A program made the translations under genes and the position numbers. The notes below the pieces were generated by a model, which saw only the letters and a list, made by a program, of their open reading frames with translations, was not told the DNA's origin and searched no databases. DNA of 64,000 nucleotides. Origin: Coniferiporia sulphurascens (taxonomy: Eukaryota; Basidiomycota; Agaricomycetes; Hymenochaetales; Hymenochaetaceae). Of this stretch, positions 34,618 through 45,600 are shown piece after piece; position 1 is the first letter of the stretch, and each line of letters opens with the position of its first letter. The stretch is taken from NCBI GenBank assembly GCA_002794785.1, contig NBBA01000006.1, positions 1,860,001-1,924,000 of the forward strand. Direction: 5' to 3'.

Positions 34618-36507
34618 TTTTTTTTTTTTTTTTTTTGATTCTCAATTTGTATTCCACTATAGCAAATTAATTACAAGACGTGGTCGCCCAATCGACGTAT
34701 CTAGGGCATTTATGATGGCATGTGGAGTGGGGTAGAAGGGGATCTGGCATAGTAAGATGGTTCTGGGGTTGAATTGCAGGAGGGTGGCTACCGAGGTGGG
34801 TGGCTAGTAATTACTTGTCAGGTGGAATGAGGACAGGGAGTGAGAAGAGTGCTGGTGGAGGGGGTTGGTAAGAGGGCAGCTGCAGAGAGAGAGAGAGCTG
34901 GCAAATGAGCAGTGCTATTCCCAGGTGGCTACTCAGGGCAGTAGGGCAGGCCAAAAATGGGTCCCTGGGCAAGGGAGGTTTTTGGGAAGTGGCAGTGGGG
35001 AGGGTGATCCTAGGAAGGGGCTCCCCTGTGTGGAGGGAGTGTTTCAGTGGGGGGGCAGTGGCTGTGGGAGTAGGGGTGGGTGATGTGACAGGTGACGTGA
35101 CCAAGCCTTGAGGCGGCAGTGTGGGTTGAGGGCTGGGGAGGCTGGCATGTGGTGTGACATGTGATGTGACATGGGCATGAGGCGGCAGAGTGGGCTGAGG
35201 GTTGGAGGTGGGGGTTCTGAGGGTGTAGGCCAAGAGACCAGGAGGCTGGTTGAGGTTGGGGTGGTGGAGGGGATTTGGCCAAGTAGGAAGGGTATGAGAG
35301 TAGTGGTGGGCAACACAGCCAGTTTCATGGTGGCAAAAGATGATGTTGGTTATTGCAGTGGGCAGGGGAAGGATGAGTGGGGCCTCAGTGAGCCCAGGTG
35401 GTATGTAGGGAGGTATGGCCAGACTAAAGGGTTCCCTTGCGGGGCCCACCTTACAACTAACACCTTCCTCAGGATATGGGTTCCTTACGCCCTCCCGCTG
35501 TCCCCCAGTCCAGGGATGCCTGAACTGGAGCGCTGTCTGTAGTGTCTAGGAAACAACATAAGCCCCGGATGAGAATTACCCTCACTGAGACCCACAGCGG
35601 ATTTTGTCCTCTCGGGCCAGAGATAGGAGCTATCCGTCTCTGCCACAGCCCACTTCACAGAAGGTTTGACCCTGCCAGCTAAAAGCGATACAGCAGGGAG
35701 TCTACCCCTGTTCAGCTTCCCATTCCCAGGCAAGTGCTTCAGACCCCCGAAGGGGATACCTCGCCCCAGAGTGCCAACGTGGCCCCCCAGGTGCCGAGTG
35801 CCTGGATCCGTGCTTGTCCCAAGTCACTGTGTCGCACCCAAAACCCCGGCTCACCCCATTCCTGAGTTTTTTGCCAGGGAGTGCCTGAGTACTAACCACC
35901 TACCAGGGCAAAGGGCCCCTAGTAGGCACATGGTGGCCTGTCAGTGCCCAGCCAAGCATCTGGCTGCTAGGTCACCATCAGCTGGTTTTCACAACCACTC
36001 CCACGACTTATGAGTCCCCTATTCCTGGGCATCAAATGCCGTCATCAGAACCCTTGCAGGTATTTGGGGTGGGTCTTTCTTTGGTAATGTCAATACCCAG
36101 GACAAACTTGAGGCGTTAATGTCATGCCTCATGTAGTCTGGCAGGTGTAAACCCCTCTAGTGCCTTGAGCAACCAGCAACAGTGGGGAGTGTGGATATAT
36201 CCAGCATTAAGCCGCTTTACCAAGGCAGCACTGCAGCCCAGACAGGGAGCTTCCCCCAGCCCCTAAGGCCCACCCTCCTTGAAGACGTTAATGTCGTGTC
36301 TCCTGCAATGAGGAGGTGCCAGTAGCCCAGCTGCTAACCCACTTTACCAAGGTGGGGCCTCAACATCAGACGGACCAACTCCCTCTTGCACCAGAGCATG
36401 TCCTAGAGCGAACACGATAGTGGAGGACGACTACAATTACCCCATGCCAAAAAGCCTGCCCTAAAGTGAGGTAGATGGTGGTGGTAAGAGGTCAAGGAGA
36501 GATGACA
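34618..36507 (-). mobile_element. poly-A retroposon, minus orientation, with 11-bp target duplication
   Basis: TGTTCGTAGAT lies at 34607-34617 and again at 36508-36518, directly bordering the insert. The left border is a run of 20 T, that is a poly-A tail read on the minus strand. Both are expected of target-primed retroposition. The 1.9-kb body has only low-complexity Pro/Thr/His-rich frames (34811-35449) and no RT, so it is non-autonomous or an internally deleted LINE. It interrupts the CACTA-like element, so it is younger. Confidence 0.8.
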
Positions 36508-36799
36508 TGTTCGTAGATGACCTAGGAAATTTTGAGACGCATATGTGATCTTAAAAATATGCCATGCTACGACCCAATGTCGTAGCTGAGCTCGCATAAA
36601 ATTTGACTAGGTCAGCTAGGCATCCTATAGTCTAGGTTACCTAGTCAGATAGTTAGTAGGTTGTTGTAGGTGTGACTTCAGTTGTCCCATATATAGCGCT
36701 GGTAAACCAATATTATATTAATTTTATTAATAAATAATTACAAGTAAACCCCTTTCAAATATGGCCTACTGTCATCCGCAAGCCAAACCACCAGGGGGT

Positions 36800-38136
36800 G
36801 AGTCAAATGTAATATATTGTACATCATGGCTATCGCGGAAGGGTTGCCTTGCAATGTGGTCGGCCCACAACTGCAGACTCAGACACACACGGCCAGATGT
36901 TCTGGCAGCCCGATCCATCTGAAGATTCTAAACGCAAGCGTGAGCGTGAGAGGGAGCCTGGATGAGAGCACCGGCATGGACGTACACCGAGTGCGAACGG
37001 CACCAGTGCACACAACTCGTGTGCGAGCACGAGTACGAGTGCTAGTGCTAGCACGGCATTCATCCATCTCAATTGTAAGGTTGGCTGACACTCAAGCGAT
37101 ACCATCCCTACCAATGGCATCTCGCAGGAGGTGCGCTGCCAAGTTAGTGCGACTTCCATTTTCCCCCCGGAGAAAGTAATTCGCGGGGGCGTTGTCTGGC
37201 GACTGGCGACATCTCGATGGCCGCAAATGAGGCGAGAGGGGGGTGATTGCCTCTCCGGTCTCCACACCCCACCGCCTAAGATAATATGTCTCTTCCAAGT
37301 CTTCATCCTCGTATAAATCCACGAGTCCGTCGGAGCAGAGCAGGAGCACCACGTCTGCGGTTCCATCGTCCGCTTGGAATATGCCATCCTTTGCGTCAAA
37401 CGATTCCTAGGTAGGCTGACAACCGGGTCTACGCAGGCGACGGTAGGACACCTGAGGGATATTTGACAAATAGGGTGGCGTGATATTTCGGTCGATGTAC
37501 TTCTCGGAGAGTCCGGACGCCCAGAACTCCTTTGTATGCATGAGCACGCAGGGCGAGTAAATGGCAGGAAGCTTCATTCAAGTGTCGCCAAGGGCTTCGT
37601 TATATGGGGCGCTACAGTCAATAAGTCGCATTTTTAGACTGTCGTTGGAAGACTTACCTTGAGTAGGAGCCAAGAAACCCAGGACGCATTTGTCGAGGAC
37701 ACACTCCTTTCGTCGGGGTGCCCTTCCTCGATACGGCGTAACTTGTCTGCATTCCCGCCGTTGTGGACGTCAGTTATCCGGCGAGCGGCGAACGAACCAT
37801 CTGGACACCTTCAGATAAGGACTGGGGAGCATATGGTGAAGAAAAGGTCAGCCATCTATTTTGTGGCCGAGATGATCACACAGGAGGTCGAAGAGTACCA
37901 TCAGATAGCCAATTGTAGTTCTCCAAAAACCAGTGCCACAGGAAGCGGGAAAAGAGACGGACAGATAGAGGGTGTCCCATTTGCGTCGGGTTCCTGAAGT
38001 GTCCTCGATGAAGTTCTGTGTAGAGGTCTTTGAATGACTTACCTGCAAGGATGGATGTAGGCACATTTATTGAGCCCACGCAGACCGACTTGTAGGCTGG
38101 ATGGTGGACGTCATAGGTTAAGTCACTCAAGGACAC
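36800..38136 (-). pseudogene. PP2C-type Ser/Thr phosphatase gene fragment inside the CACTA-like element
   Basis: On the minus strand, blocks of a mitochondrial/PDP-like fungal PP2C can be read in order: DVHNGGNADKLRRIEEGHP (37780-37720); ALGDT, a TGA, then MKLPAIYS (37595-37560), where Trp or Arg is expected at the stop; LSEKYIDRNITPPYLSNIP (37515-37455); VVLLLCSDGLVDLYEDED (37355-37300); NLAAHLLRDAIGRDG (37130-37090), a stop, then VSANLTIEMDE. Metal-site Asp residues of GDT and DG are still visible. Stops and frame changes exclude a working enzyme. Its position between the element's terminal repeats suggests gene capture. Confidence 0.72.
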
Positions 38137-38535
38137 AAATAATCTTTAAGTGGTATGATGACATAATCAATCTAGCCTACAACTTGATTTACTACCCCGA
38201 CTTAGATCACCTACACAACTTAGGCTAAAAATTGAGCATCCTAGGCTATCTCATCCAGCCTGTGCATAGGTAGCCTACACTAATCTAATGGAGTAGATCA
38301 CCTACAGAAGCCTAGGCCAAATTCTTAGATGACTTAAGCTGTACTCAGACAGTTTTTGTCTAGGTCAACTCAACCGTTTGGTTGTATGGTGGCTTAACCT
38401 ATCTAATCTAGCCTACAACAAGAATTTTCCTAGCTGGGCTACACTAATTTGAGATCAGGTGACATAGGTCACTTAATCCGGCCTACGGCAGCTGTCGTAG
38501 ACGAGTGTGAAACGCAGTGATTGCTGCAGCTTGTA

Positions 38536-38789
38536 CAGGTGGATGTAAAAAGTTACGGACCGACCAAAAAAGGAAGGTGATCAAACGCCCTCATACAAGT
38601 CTTTTTTGTGAGCCAAAACAAAGCTGCAGCTTGTATATAGACGTGTAAATATATCCTAACACTGATGATAAGGTCCCCCTACACTGAGTCAAGTTATTTG
38701 TCCCCGCATGAGCAGCAAAAAAAGTGTTTGATGCACAATGTGAATCTCCTTCATTTTTTGGCCGGTCCGTAACTTTTTACATCCACCTG
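38536..38789. mobile_element. MITE E1, TA-flanked, 26-bp terminal inverted repeats
   Basis: Ends CAGGTGGATGTAAAAAGTTA... and the exact inverse at 38764-38789, with TA on each side (38534-38535, 38790-38791). 254 bp, no coding. TA duplication points to Tc1/mariner. Confidence 0.85.
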
Positions 38790-38791
38790 TA

Positions 38792-39054
38792 CAGGTAGAT
38801 ATAATTAGTTACGCCGCACCTATAAATGGAAACAGTTTCCCATCACTCAAAACGTATTTGTGAATTTATTTGACAAGCTCATATGCTACAAAATTGAATA
38901 CTCACAATGTTCTGAATACACATAAACTCCATAGGTATGGTATAAGAAGCATTGTTACTAATAGCAAGCACTTCCACTAAATTTTCAATGGTAGGATGGG
39001 TGATGGGAAACACCTTCCATTTTGGGGTGCGGCGTAACTAATTATATCCACCTG
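38792..39054. mobile_element. MITE E2, TA-flanked, directly adjoining E1
   Basis: Ends CAGGTAGATATAATTAGTTA... and an inverse copy with one mismatch at 39024-39054. It shares its left TA with E1 and has TA at 39055-39056. 263 bp. Same terminal CAGGTRGAT as E1 but a different interior. Confidence 0.83.
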
Positions 39055-39210
39055 TAGTATATAAACCCAATATAAACTTGTAATTATATTTTTAAAACTA
39101 ATTATAAGATCCTCACACGCTGAGTCGTTGTTCCTCCCGCATGAGTAGTAAAAACGATGTCTGACACACGGTGTAAACGTCCCTCCTTTTTCGGTCGGCC
39201 CGTCAGATAA

Positions 39211-40768
39211 AACAATCTATTTACAAACAGATCAGCTATAACTAACATCGGAAATGCATGACTCGGATGTGCGCAGTCACTCTATCATGATGCAACAACC
39301 CAGAGTCCATCACCGTAACCATAACCATAACGTAGAAGCCGGAAATCCAGATTTTACGCCCGAAGATGTACAGTACATGTGACTCCACAAGAGGCCTATA
39401 GGCCTATGTAGAGGCACATGACATACTTATCAGCAGTAACAGCACACGCGCCACAGAACAGAACAGAACACACCGACACCATCAAAAAAGGTAACTAGAT
39501 TATTCATAGACTGGGACACGGAAACAAGGAAACAGGAGAACTACGGGCTAAAGCTAGAGCTAGAGCTAAAGGCTAGAGGCTAGAGGCAAAAAAAACTAGA
39601 AACTAGGAGCTAGGAGCAGGAGAGTCGAGACAATAGGGGAGACTCAAAATCGTGAAAGAGAGCAACATATGTAAGGACGAGAAACAGGAACGGGAAACCA
39701 AAACAAAAAAAGGAGAAACAGGTACAAAAAGAAGGGGAGTCGGAATTCGAGAATCGACGTATGAAGGGCATCGTAAAGCGGAAAACAAGGGGGAAAAAAA
39801 GAAAATTGAGTTACTGTTTTACAAATGACCAAAAATAGGGAAATGAAAGGAAAGAAGCAGAAAAAAGGCGGGGGCAATATCGCACGAGGCGGAGGAGTGG
39901 TGCGGGGGCAGGAGCCAAAGGTAGCCAAACGGATGTGCCAAGAGACTAAAGAAGAGGCCGCTTTCAAAATCGCGAGGAAGGAACTGGGACTGGACGACGG
40001 GAGCGGGTCTGGGTCTGGGTGACGGTCAGCAACTGGGGAGGGGAGATCAGGATTCAGAAGTGACTGAAGTCGGGACGAGCCGACCCATCGAGCCGACCTA
40101 AGCCAAGCCGAGCCGGCACAAAAAAGAAGCACAGAGGATTTCCCAAAAAGGCAAGAGCGCAACGCGATTATGAGGAGTGAGTTCAGGGGGAGAGGAGGGT
40201 GCAAGAGGCACGAGCGAGTTGTTGCGTGATTTAGCGCCCCATTGATGGATTGATGTGGAGACGCGGAACGTACGATGGTTGTGTTTGTGTTTGTGTTGTG
40301 TTGAGCGCGCATGTACGTTCGCAGGTGTGAGCATGAGTGTACGGGGGCTGGGATCGGGATCGGAGGGGCAGCTCAGGAATGTGTGACAGGGCGAGGTGGG
40401 GCCAAGACGAGGAGACGTGGTGTACGCGAACGAGGCAGGGTCAGAACAGGGCTCTGGGAAAGCGAGGGCGGAAGCAAGGACGAGAAAACGACACGAAGGA
40501 CGGAGGACTCGGAAGATTAGGATGTAGAGAAAGAGACAGAGGGAGCGCATAAAGTAGCCCGACGGGCTTCAAGTTGATAATTGGGGTGATGGAAGCGGAT
40601 AGCAAAGCAGCACGGGAGCGAGGACAAGAATGGAAGGGGGAGCGCAAATCGATCCGAAAACGAGGCAAAAAATGGGTGCAAAAAGGTGCATCGACTCGAT
40701 ATGTTTCAAAGTCGAGCCGGGAAGACAGAAGTGGGGAGAAGAGCGGCGGCCGAAATGTCGGCAGCAGT
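39211..40768. other. purine-rich region 3' of the WOPR gene
   Basis: Long A/G-rich stretch on the plus strand (39500-40550), with CTAGAG/GCTAGA microsatellite at about 39549-39600. Frames here are low-complexity. It probably includes the 3' untranslated region of the WOPR gene; no independent gene supported. Confidence 0.4.
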
Positions 40769-42619
40769 CTACGCATCTTCGGCTGCAACTACTTGCTGTG
40801 TTGCACGGCCGTGTCCGTGCGCATGTCCGTGTCCATGCGAATGCCCGTGTCCGTGCGAATGCCCATGCGAATGCGAGTGCATCGCCCCTACTCCTGCGTC
40901 CTCCTCCTCGACCTTCCCCACCGCCGCTGCCCCACTCGCTCCGGCGGCCATGCCCTGCGCCGCATATCCATACGCCGTCGCTGGCCAGGTCATCCCGCCA
41001 TATGGCCCCGGTCCTGGTGCATACTGCCCTGGAGCAGGCGGGTAGAACGTGTACGTCGTCTGCTGTTGCTGCCCAGATGACGCCTCCCCTGGGTACGTGT
41101 ACGCAACTTGCGCCTGCTGCGGTGTCGCAGATACTGCACCGCTCGCCTGAGCGGATGTCTGTTGCTGCTGCGCAGAATGCGGCGACTGTGGCGAGCCTCC
41201 CGCAGGCGGGGCCGTAGCACCTGGGTCACCCGCAGATCCCGACGAAGGCGCGGGACCGGCAGGATAGGGCGCGCTACTCGGCGCCGCGCCATACATGTGT
41301 GGCGGCATTGAGTACGGCATTGCGTGAGAATAATATCCCACGGCGGCGTACGGCGAGTAGTGAGGGTGCGCCGCCGCCGCTGCGGCCGCAGCAGACGCAG
41401 GGTCCGCGGCACCATACGCAGGCACTCCACCACTTGTGGGCGATTGTGACTGTGCTTGCTGCGCCTGAGCCTGAGCGACTGCAGCCTGGACATCTGCAGC
41501 GCTTGCCTGCGTGGACCCGCCTTTCTTGCGTGACCGCTTCGACGCCGTGTTGCGGTAAGGGTCAAAGCGGCCCGTGTTCGAGCGCTTCGTCGAAAAATCG
41601 CCCGCTGCATCTGCACCGTCCGCACGGGACTCGAGCAGGAGCGGTTGACCTGTGGAGAGTGGAGCAGAGGCGGTTGCGCGTGGGGAGGGCTCGGCTTCGT
41701 CAGCCTCGCCGCGGTAGCGCGGTACGCCATCCATGTCATAGTCGACTTTGGGGGGATTACGGAAGTGCGTCTTGTCAAGATACTCCGGAGAAATGTCGAG
41801 CGAGGCAAGTTCGGGCAGCGACGATGGCGTGCGAAGGCGACCTTGCTCGACGTCTTCGATCTTGTAATACGAAATGAGATGTTGCGAGACACCGCCAATG
41901 GTCAGGGAGAACGTCTATATTATATAAAAAAGGCAGAAAAAGAAAGAAAAGAAAAAGAAAATAATCGAGATAAGGATTAATGCGCGGCGTCAACGACGGG
42001 ACAGGGGGCGCACCTTCTTCATCATTCCGTCGGGCTTGAACTTGTAACTGTTGGTGAGACTGCCGACGAGACTGCGCTCGCGGTGCTTGTCGAGTCCGAG
42101 GCTGCTGAGCTCGCCCTTCGGGCGGCTAAGGCTCTGTTGATCCTTGGCGTCGTGACTATGTTCATTGACGAGCAGCGAGCTGCTCGGTGCATCGTGGCCG
42201 GCATCTGCACGACCACGGTGCCCAGCGCCACGCTTGTCAGTCTCGCGATACAGCAAGAAATTGCCAAGGATGCGCGAGGGGCTCCAAAAGAAGCCGTCAG
42301 TCCAGCGTTTGATACCGCTCTCGTCCTCGTCGAAGACGAAAACGGAGCCGGAGGTGATCATCTTGCGCTCAGCATCGACGAGGCGGCGAGTGACGCGGGG
42401 GATGAGACCGCGGCGCGCGGCCTCGAGAATGATGAGTGCGTCGCCTGTTGTCTCGATCCAGCCACACCAGGGTGGCTCGGTCCATGCGCTGCTCCCGACG
42501 GACGCGCCTGCTGCTGTGCTGGCTGTACCGGCGCTTACGGAGCCCGCAGATGCGGCAGCTGGGGGAGCGGAACCAGGCTGTGCCTGTGACGGGGAAGTGT
42601 TTCCCGGGAGGGAAGCCAT
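40769..42619 (-). CDS. Gti1/Pac2 family (WOPR-domain) transcription factor
   Basis: Two exons, 42619-42014 and 41914-40769, with a 99-nt intron give 583 residues. After a Ser/Ala-rich start, the first WOPR half runs from about residue 50 to 127 (GWIETTGDALIILEAARRG, ITSGSVFVFDEDESGIKRW, FFWSPSRILGNFLLYRE). The second half lies at about 188-250 (NSYKFKPDGMMKKTFSLTIG, then HLISYYKIEDV) and spans the intron. A linker of about 60 residues separates them. WOPR proteins (Wor1, Ryp1, Mit1, Gti1, Pac2) bind DNA and act as master switches of morphology and development. The C-terminal half is low-complexity: Ala/Gln/Tyr/Pro-rich, likely an activation region, ending in a His-Gly/His-Ser repeat of about 25 residues (40800-40890). 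The mRNA leader is strongly C/T-rich. The gene sits alone between the kinase arms. Confidence 0.95.
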
Positions 42620-42652
42620 GTGAGGGGGTAATGGTGGCTGAGCATGGCGACG

Positions 42653-42678
42653 GGGGGGAAGGGGGGGATGGGGAGGGT
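42653..42678 (+). promoter_or_regulatory. G-quadruplex-capable tract just upstream of the WOPR start
   Basis: Four G runs (7, 7, 4 and 3) separated by 1-2 bases on the plus strand, the template strand of the gene, 34-59 nt before its ATG. Fits the usual G4 pattern. The wider region 42600-42780 is G-rich. Confidence 0.5.
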
Positions 42679-45600
42679 GTTGTGACGGGGCGTGGGTGCA
42701 GGGGGATAGGGGAGATGGGGGGCGGGAGAGAGGGAGTACGGGAGAGCGGGAGGGGATTGGGGAGGGGGAACGTATGCGCGGTAGTCAGCCACAGGACGAG
42801 CATAAAGTTTATACGAAGGCCCTCACCTTAGATCTCGAGCGATCAGAGTGTAAACGCAGCTGCCTGGGTTTCCGAAGCCTGTGCAAGCCCAATCCGACAT
42901 GTCACACTCTTATGTCACCGCATTATGTCACCCACTCCCCCTTTGCCCTCCTTTCTTTTTCTTTACGCTGCTGCCCGTTGCGCCCGCGAGCAGACCGCCA
43001 GCGGCTGTCCTATCCACCCCGCGCCCTCTCTCTGCCACAGCCAGTGTCGGGCGAGCGTGACGGAGGGGCTAACCCCAATGACCATGCGCTTACTTAATAT
43101 CGCCACAACTATGCCTATTTACAATTTTACAATTTCTCCATGATCCCCCTTCGCAATCGCGGGGAAGGGAAGACAGGGGGAACCAATCTTGAGTTTATTT
43201 GTCGTCGCGCTACGTACTCCGAACCCAAATGAAGAATAAATCTTAAAAAACACTGCAGAAACTAAAACCATATCTCGAACCAGAAACTTTATTACTCCGA
43301 CTTAGGGTTTTTCGGATTTCCCCCCATCTGCATCTGCGTGTTTGGGATAAAACACACCCGCGGAGCGGATGTAACTTGTGGCGCTTTTTCTTCCCTTTTT
43401 CCCCCCACCACACGCCAGGGCCTCTTACGCGGCTTCCGTGTGCACAGCAACAGGCAACAGGCAACGGGGCGTCAATTAGTGATGTGGCGTACCGCCCGAC
43501 GTCGGCTAGCAAGCGATCGACGAGAGTTAGCGCTGGGGAGAGCACGGTCGCGAACATGGAGGGGGAAGCCGAGGAACTGAAACTCAAAAAAGAGAGAACG
43601 GAAAGAGGATGGATACCTGCTGCTTCAGGTCCCCGTGCGCAGGAGGATTCCCAGCATGCCGCGTGTGCGATCGATAGCGGCCAAGGCGGCTGTGAGCCAC
43701 TGGCGGCGAGGCGAGTATTGCACTTCGAGTCGGGAAGGGGGGCCAGCTTCGGCGGGCCTGAGCGTGGGCACGGGCGTGTCCCGAAAGGAGGAGGAGCAGA
43801 CCGGGAGCGCGGCTGCGGTGGTAGACAACGGACGGTGAGCGGACGCTGTTGCCGCGCGCCGTGCGCCGTACGCCGAGCGCCGAGCCGCCAGCATGGGCGC
43901 CCGGGATGCCGGTGCGGGAGGGGAGCGGAAGGCGGACGTCGTCCCCTCCGCCGCGTACCCGACGGCCGACAGCGACCCGCCGAACAAATATTAATACGTC
44001 AAAGTGTCACCCGCATGACGCCGAAGCCGAAGCCGAGAAGGGAAGGCCCGAGACGTCGCCATCCACGTCGTCGCCAGAACACCGGGCCGCTTTTGCTTGC
44101 TAAAAACCCAAAAGCTTACTTTCGCCGCCGCTGCCGCCCCATACGTGCGTGCTTCCCCTCCTCCCCGCCCGCCACGTCCCTTCGGCCGGCATGTCCCGTG
44201 TCTCCCCTCCGCGGACGCACAAATGGACAAATGGTTAAATGTGTGGATGAACGAAGGAATGGAATGCACGCCTCACCCCGTGCCACTCGGCTTTTATACG
44301 TCCCTAATCCCCATTCGCTGGCATGCTCTCCTTTCATTATTGCTACTGCCCGCGGTTGCCACGCGGGCGCACTCGGTATTTCATTTTCTAAACTTGTTAG
44401 CATGCTCAGTACCCACTAGTCGCGCGCCGTGGGCGTCCCCGTCCCCGTCTGTAAAGTCACGAGTGGCCGCGTGTGCGTGCGTGGCGACTGGTCCGAGTCC
44501 CGACCGCGGTCATTAATCACCCCAATACTCCAACTTTAACTCTCTTCTTTGGGAATTTAATCGCCTCGCCGGGCGTCGTCACGCTCTACCCTCCGGAACA
44601 AAGTATAATGCGAAGACTGGTGTTCAAATTTAATATCGGTGCGAATAAAAAGGGCTGCCCGGGCCTGTGCGTGTATCGCTCGTAATGGGACGTTTCACAC
44701 ATACGTATTGTATGATGAACGTGTGCGTACACGCATGGGGCTGCTGCTAGTGTCCGTGGGCGTTGTGTTCTGACCCTTGGTGAATATTCGGATCCTATTG
44801 ACATATTAATTTCTTAATTCTTCCGAGTCGTAGGATTTCCACCTTGCACCTCGCCCTCAAGACGAAACGAAACGGAAAGAAAAGTGAAACGAACGCCGTT
44901 GGGCAAGCTTCGATGCCTGACGTCCAGTTATCGATATACATATATCAAGACACCGAATAATCAAAATTCGAAAATCAAACATGCCGTGGAGCATAGAACG
45001 CCGTCCATCAGCCATCGAACTATCGAATCCATCGGACCTTTGACCATTGACGAGTAACCAGCAACTATCAACGCGCAGGGGGGACGCCCCGTGTGCTCGT
45101 CCTCGTTCGCATTTTACGCTTGCGTCTACCTTTTCGCCTTCGCGACGTCGGATCTCCCGCTTCGCACCGCCAATTTCGAATATTATGCATCCTCCTGAAT
45201 CGCAACGTCTCATGACCCGGGCCTAGGAAAAAGAGGAAACTGGGGTCACAACTCTCACTTTCCATTCGGTATACTGATACCAATATCAATGTCAAATATC
45301 AAGTATCAGTGCACAAAGCACAAGACACATATAACGCACAAAACGCACCGACTCGGCCGAGCGCGTCCAAAAGACGTAAAAGAAACATCCGAATCTACTA
45401 CCTCCGAGTCAAGCTACGTACTAGCCTCCGTCCCGAGTCCCGCGCATCCATGTATGTATCATGATATTGTACCTCCTGAACCGAATTCCGAGGGTGCAGG
45501 GAAGGGATGGGCGCTGATAATATTAAACATTCGTAATTAACACGCACGCATGCGCGCGCGCCGCGAGGAAGGAAGGATGGCTGGAAGCACACCCGATTCG

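Larger units (their letters stand above)
34535..38519. mobile_element. CACTA-like DNA transposon, non-autonomous, carrying a PP2C gene fragment
   Basis: Ends are CACTGCGTTTCAC and GTGAAACGCAGTG, a perfect 13-bp inverted repeat, flanked by ATT on both sides (34532-34534 and 38520-38522), a 3-bp target duplication. Just inside both ends, short words around CCTACG/CGTAGG and TAGGYNNCCTA recur many times (34550-34617, 36519-36680, 38150-38490), like the subterminal repeats of CACTA elements. CACT termini, 3-bp duplication and subterminal repeats together suggest the CACTA/EnSpm superfamily. No transposase is seen. The cargo is a broken PP2C gene and a nested retroposon. Confidence 0.6.
34453..39210. 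mobile_element. outer TA-flanked MITE (E3), split by later insertions
   Basis: 34453-34531 resembles the left part of the intact MITE at 38536-38789 (GGTGGATGTAAGCAATTACG, GACCAAAAAAGGAAGG, TGAGCCAAAA). 38523-38535 (GCTGCAGCTTGTA) and 39057-39210 (CCGCATGAGTAGTAAAAA, CTTTTTCGGTCGGCCCGTC) resemble its middle and right part. Taking out the 4-kb element and the two tandem MITEs rejoins one ordinary MITE copy. The right terminus is decayed, so the end is approximate. Confidence 0.65.

Noticed and set aside
34811..35449. 212-codon Pro/Thr-rich frame, minus strand
   Set aside because: Low-complexity frame inside the non-coding retroposon; no RT, nuclease or capsid-like motif.
39245..39620. CTAG-rich and short repeated words as a CRISPR-like or satellite array
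   Set aside because: Irregular microsatellite without constant spacers; a CRISPR array is not expected in a nuclear fungal genome.
41299..41877. 192-codon open frame opposite the WOPR gene
   Set aside because: Antisense to the conserved WOPR coding exon; composition follows the codons of the other strand.
43376..44419. 347-codon open frame, plus strand
   Set aside because: Arg/Pro/Gly-rich with no domain, in strongly GC-rich DNA where several frames are open at once. Better read as WOPR upstream sequence.
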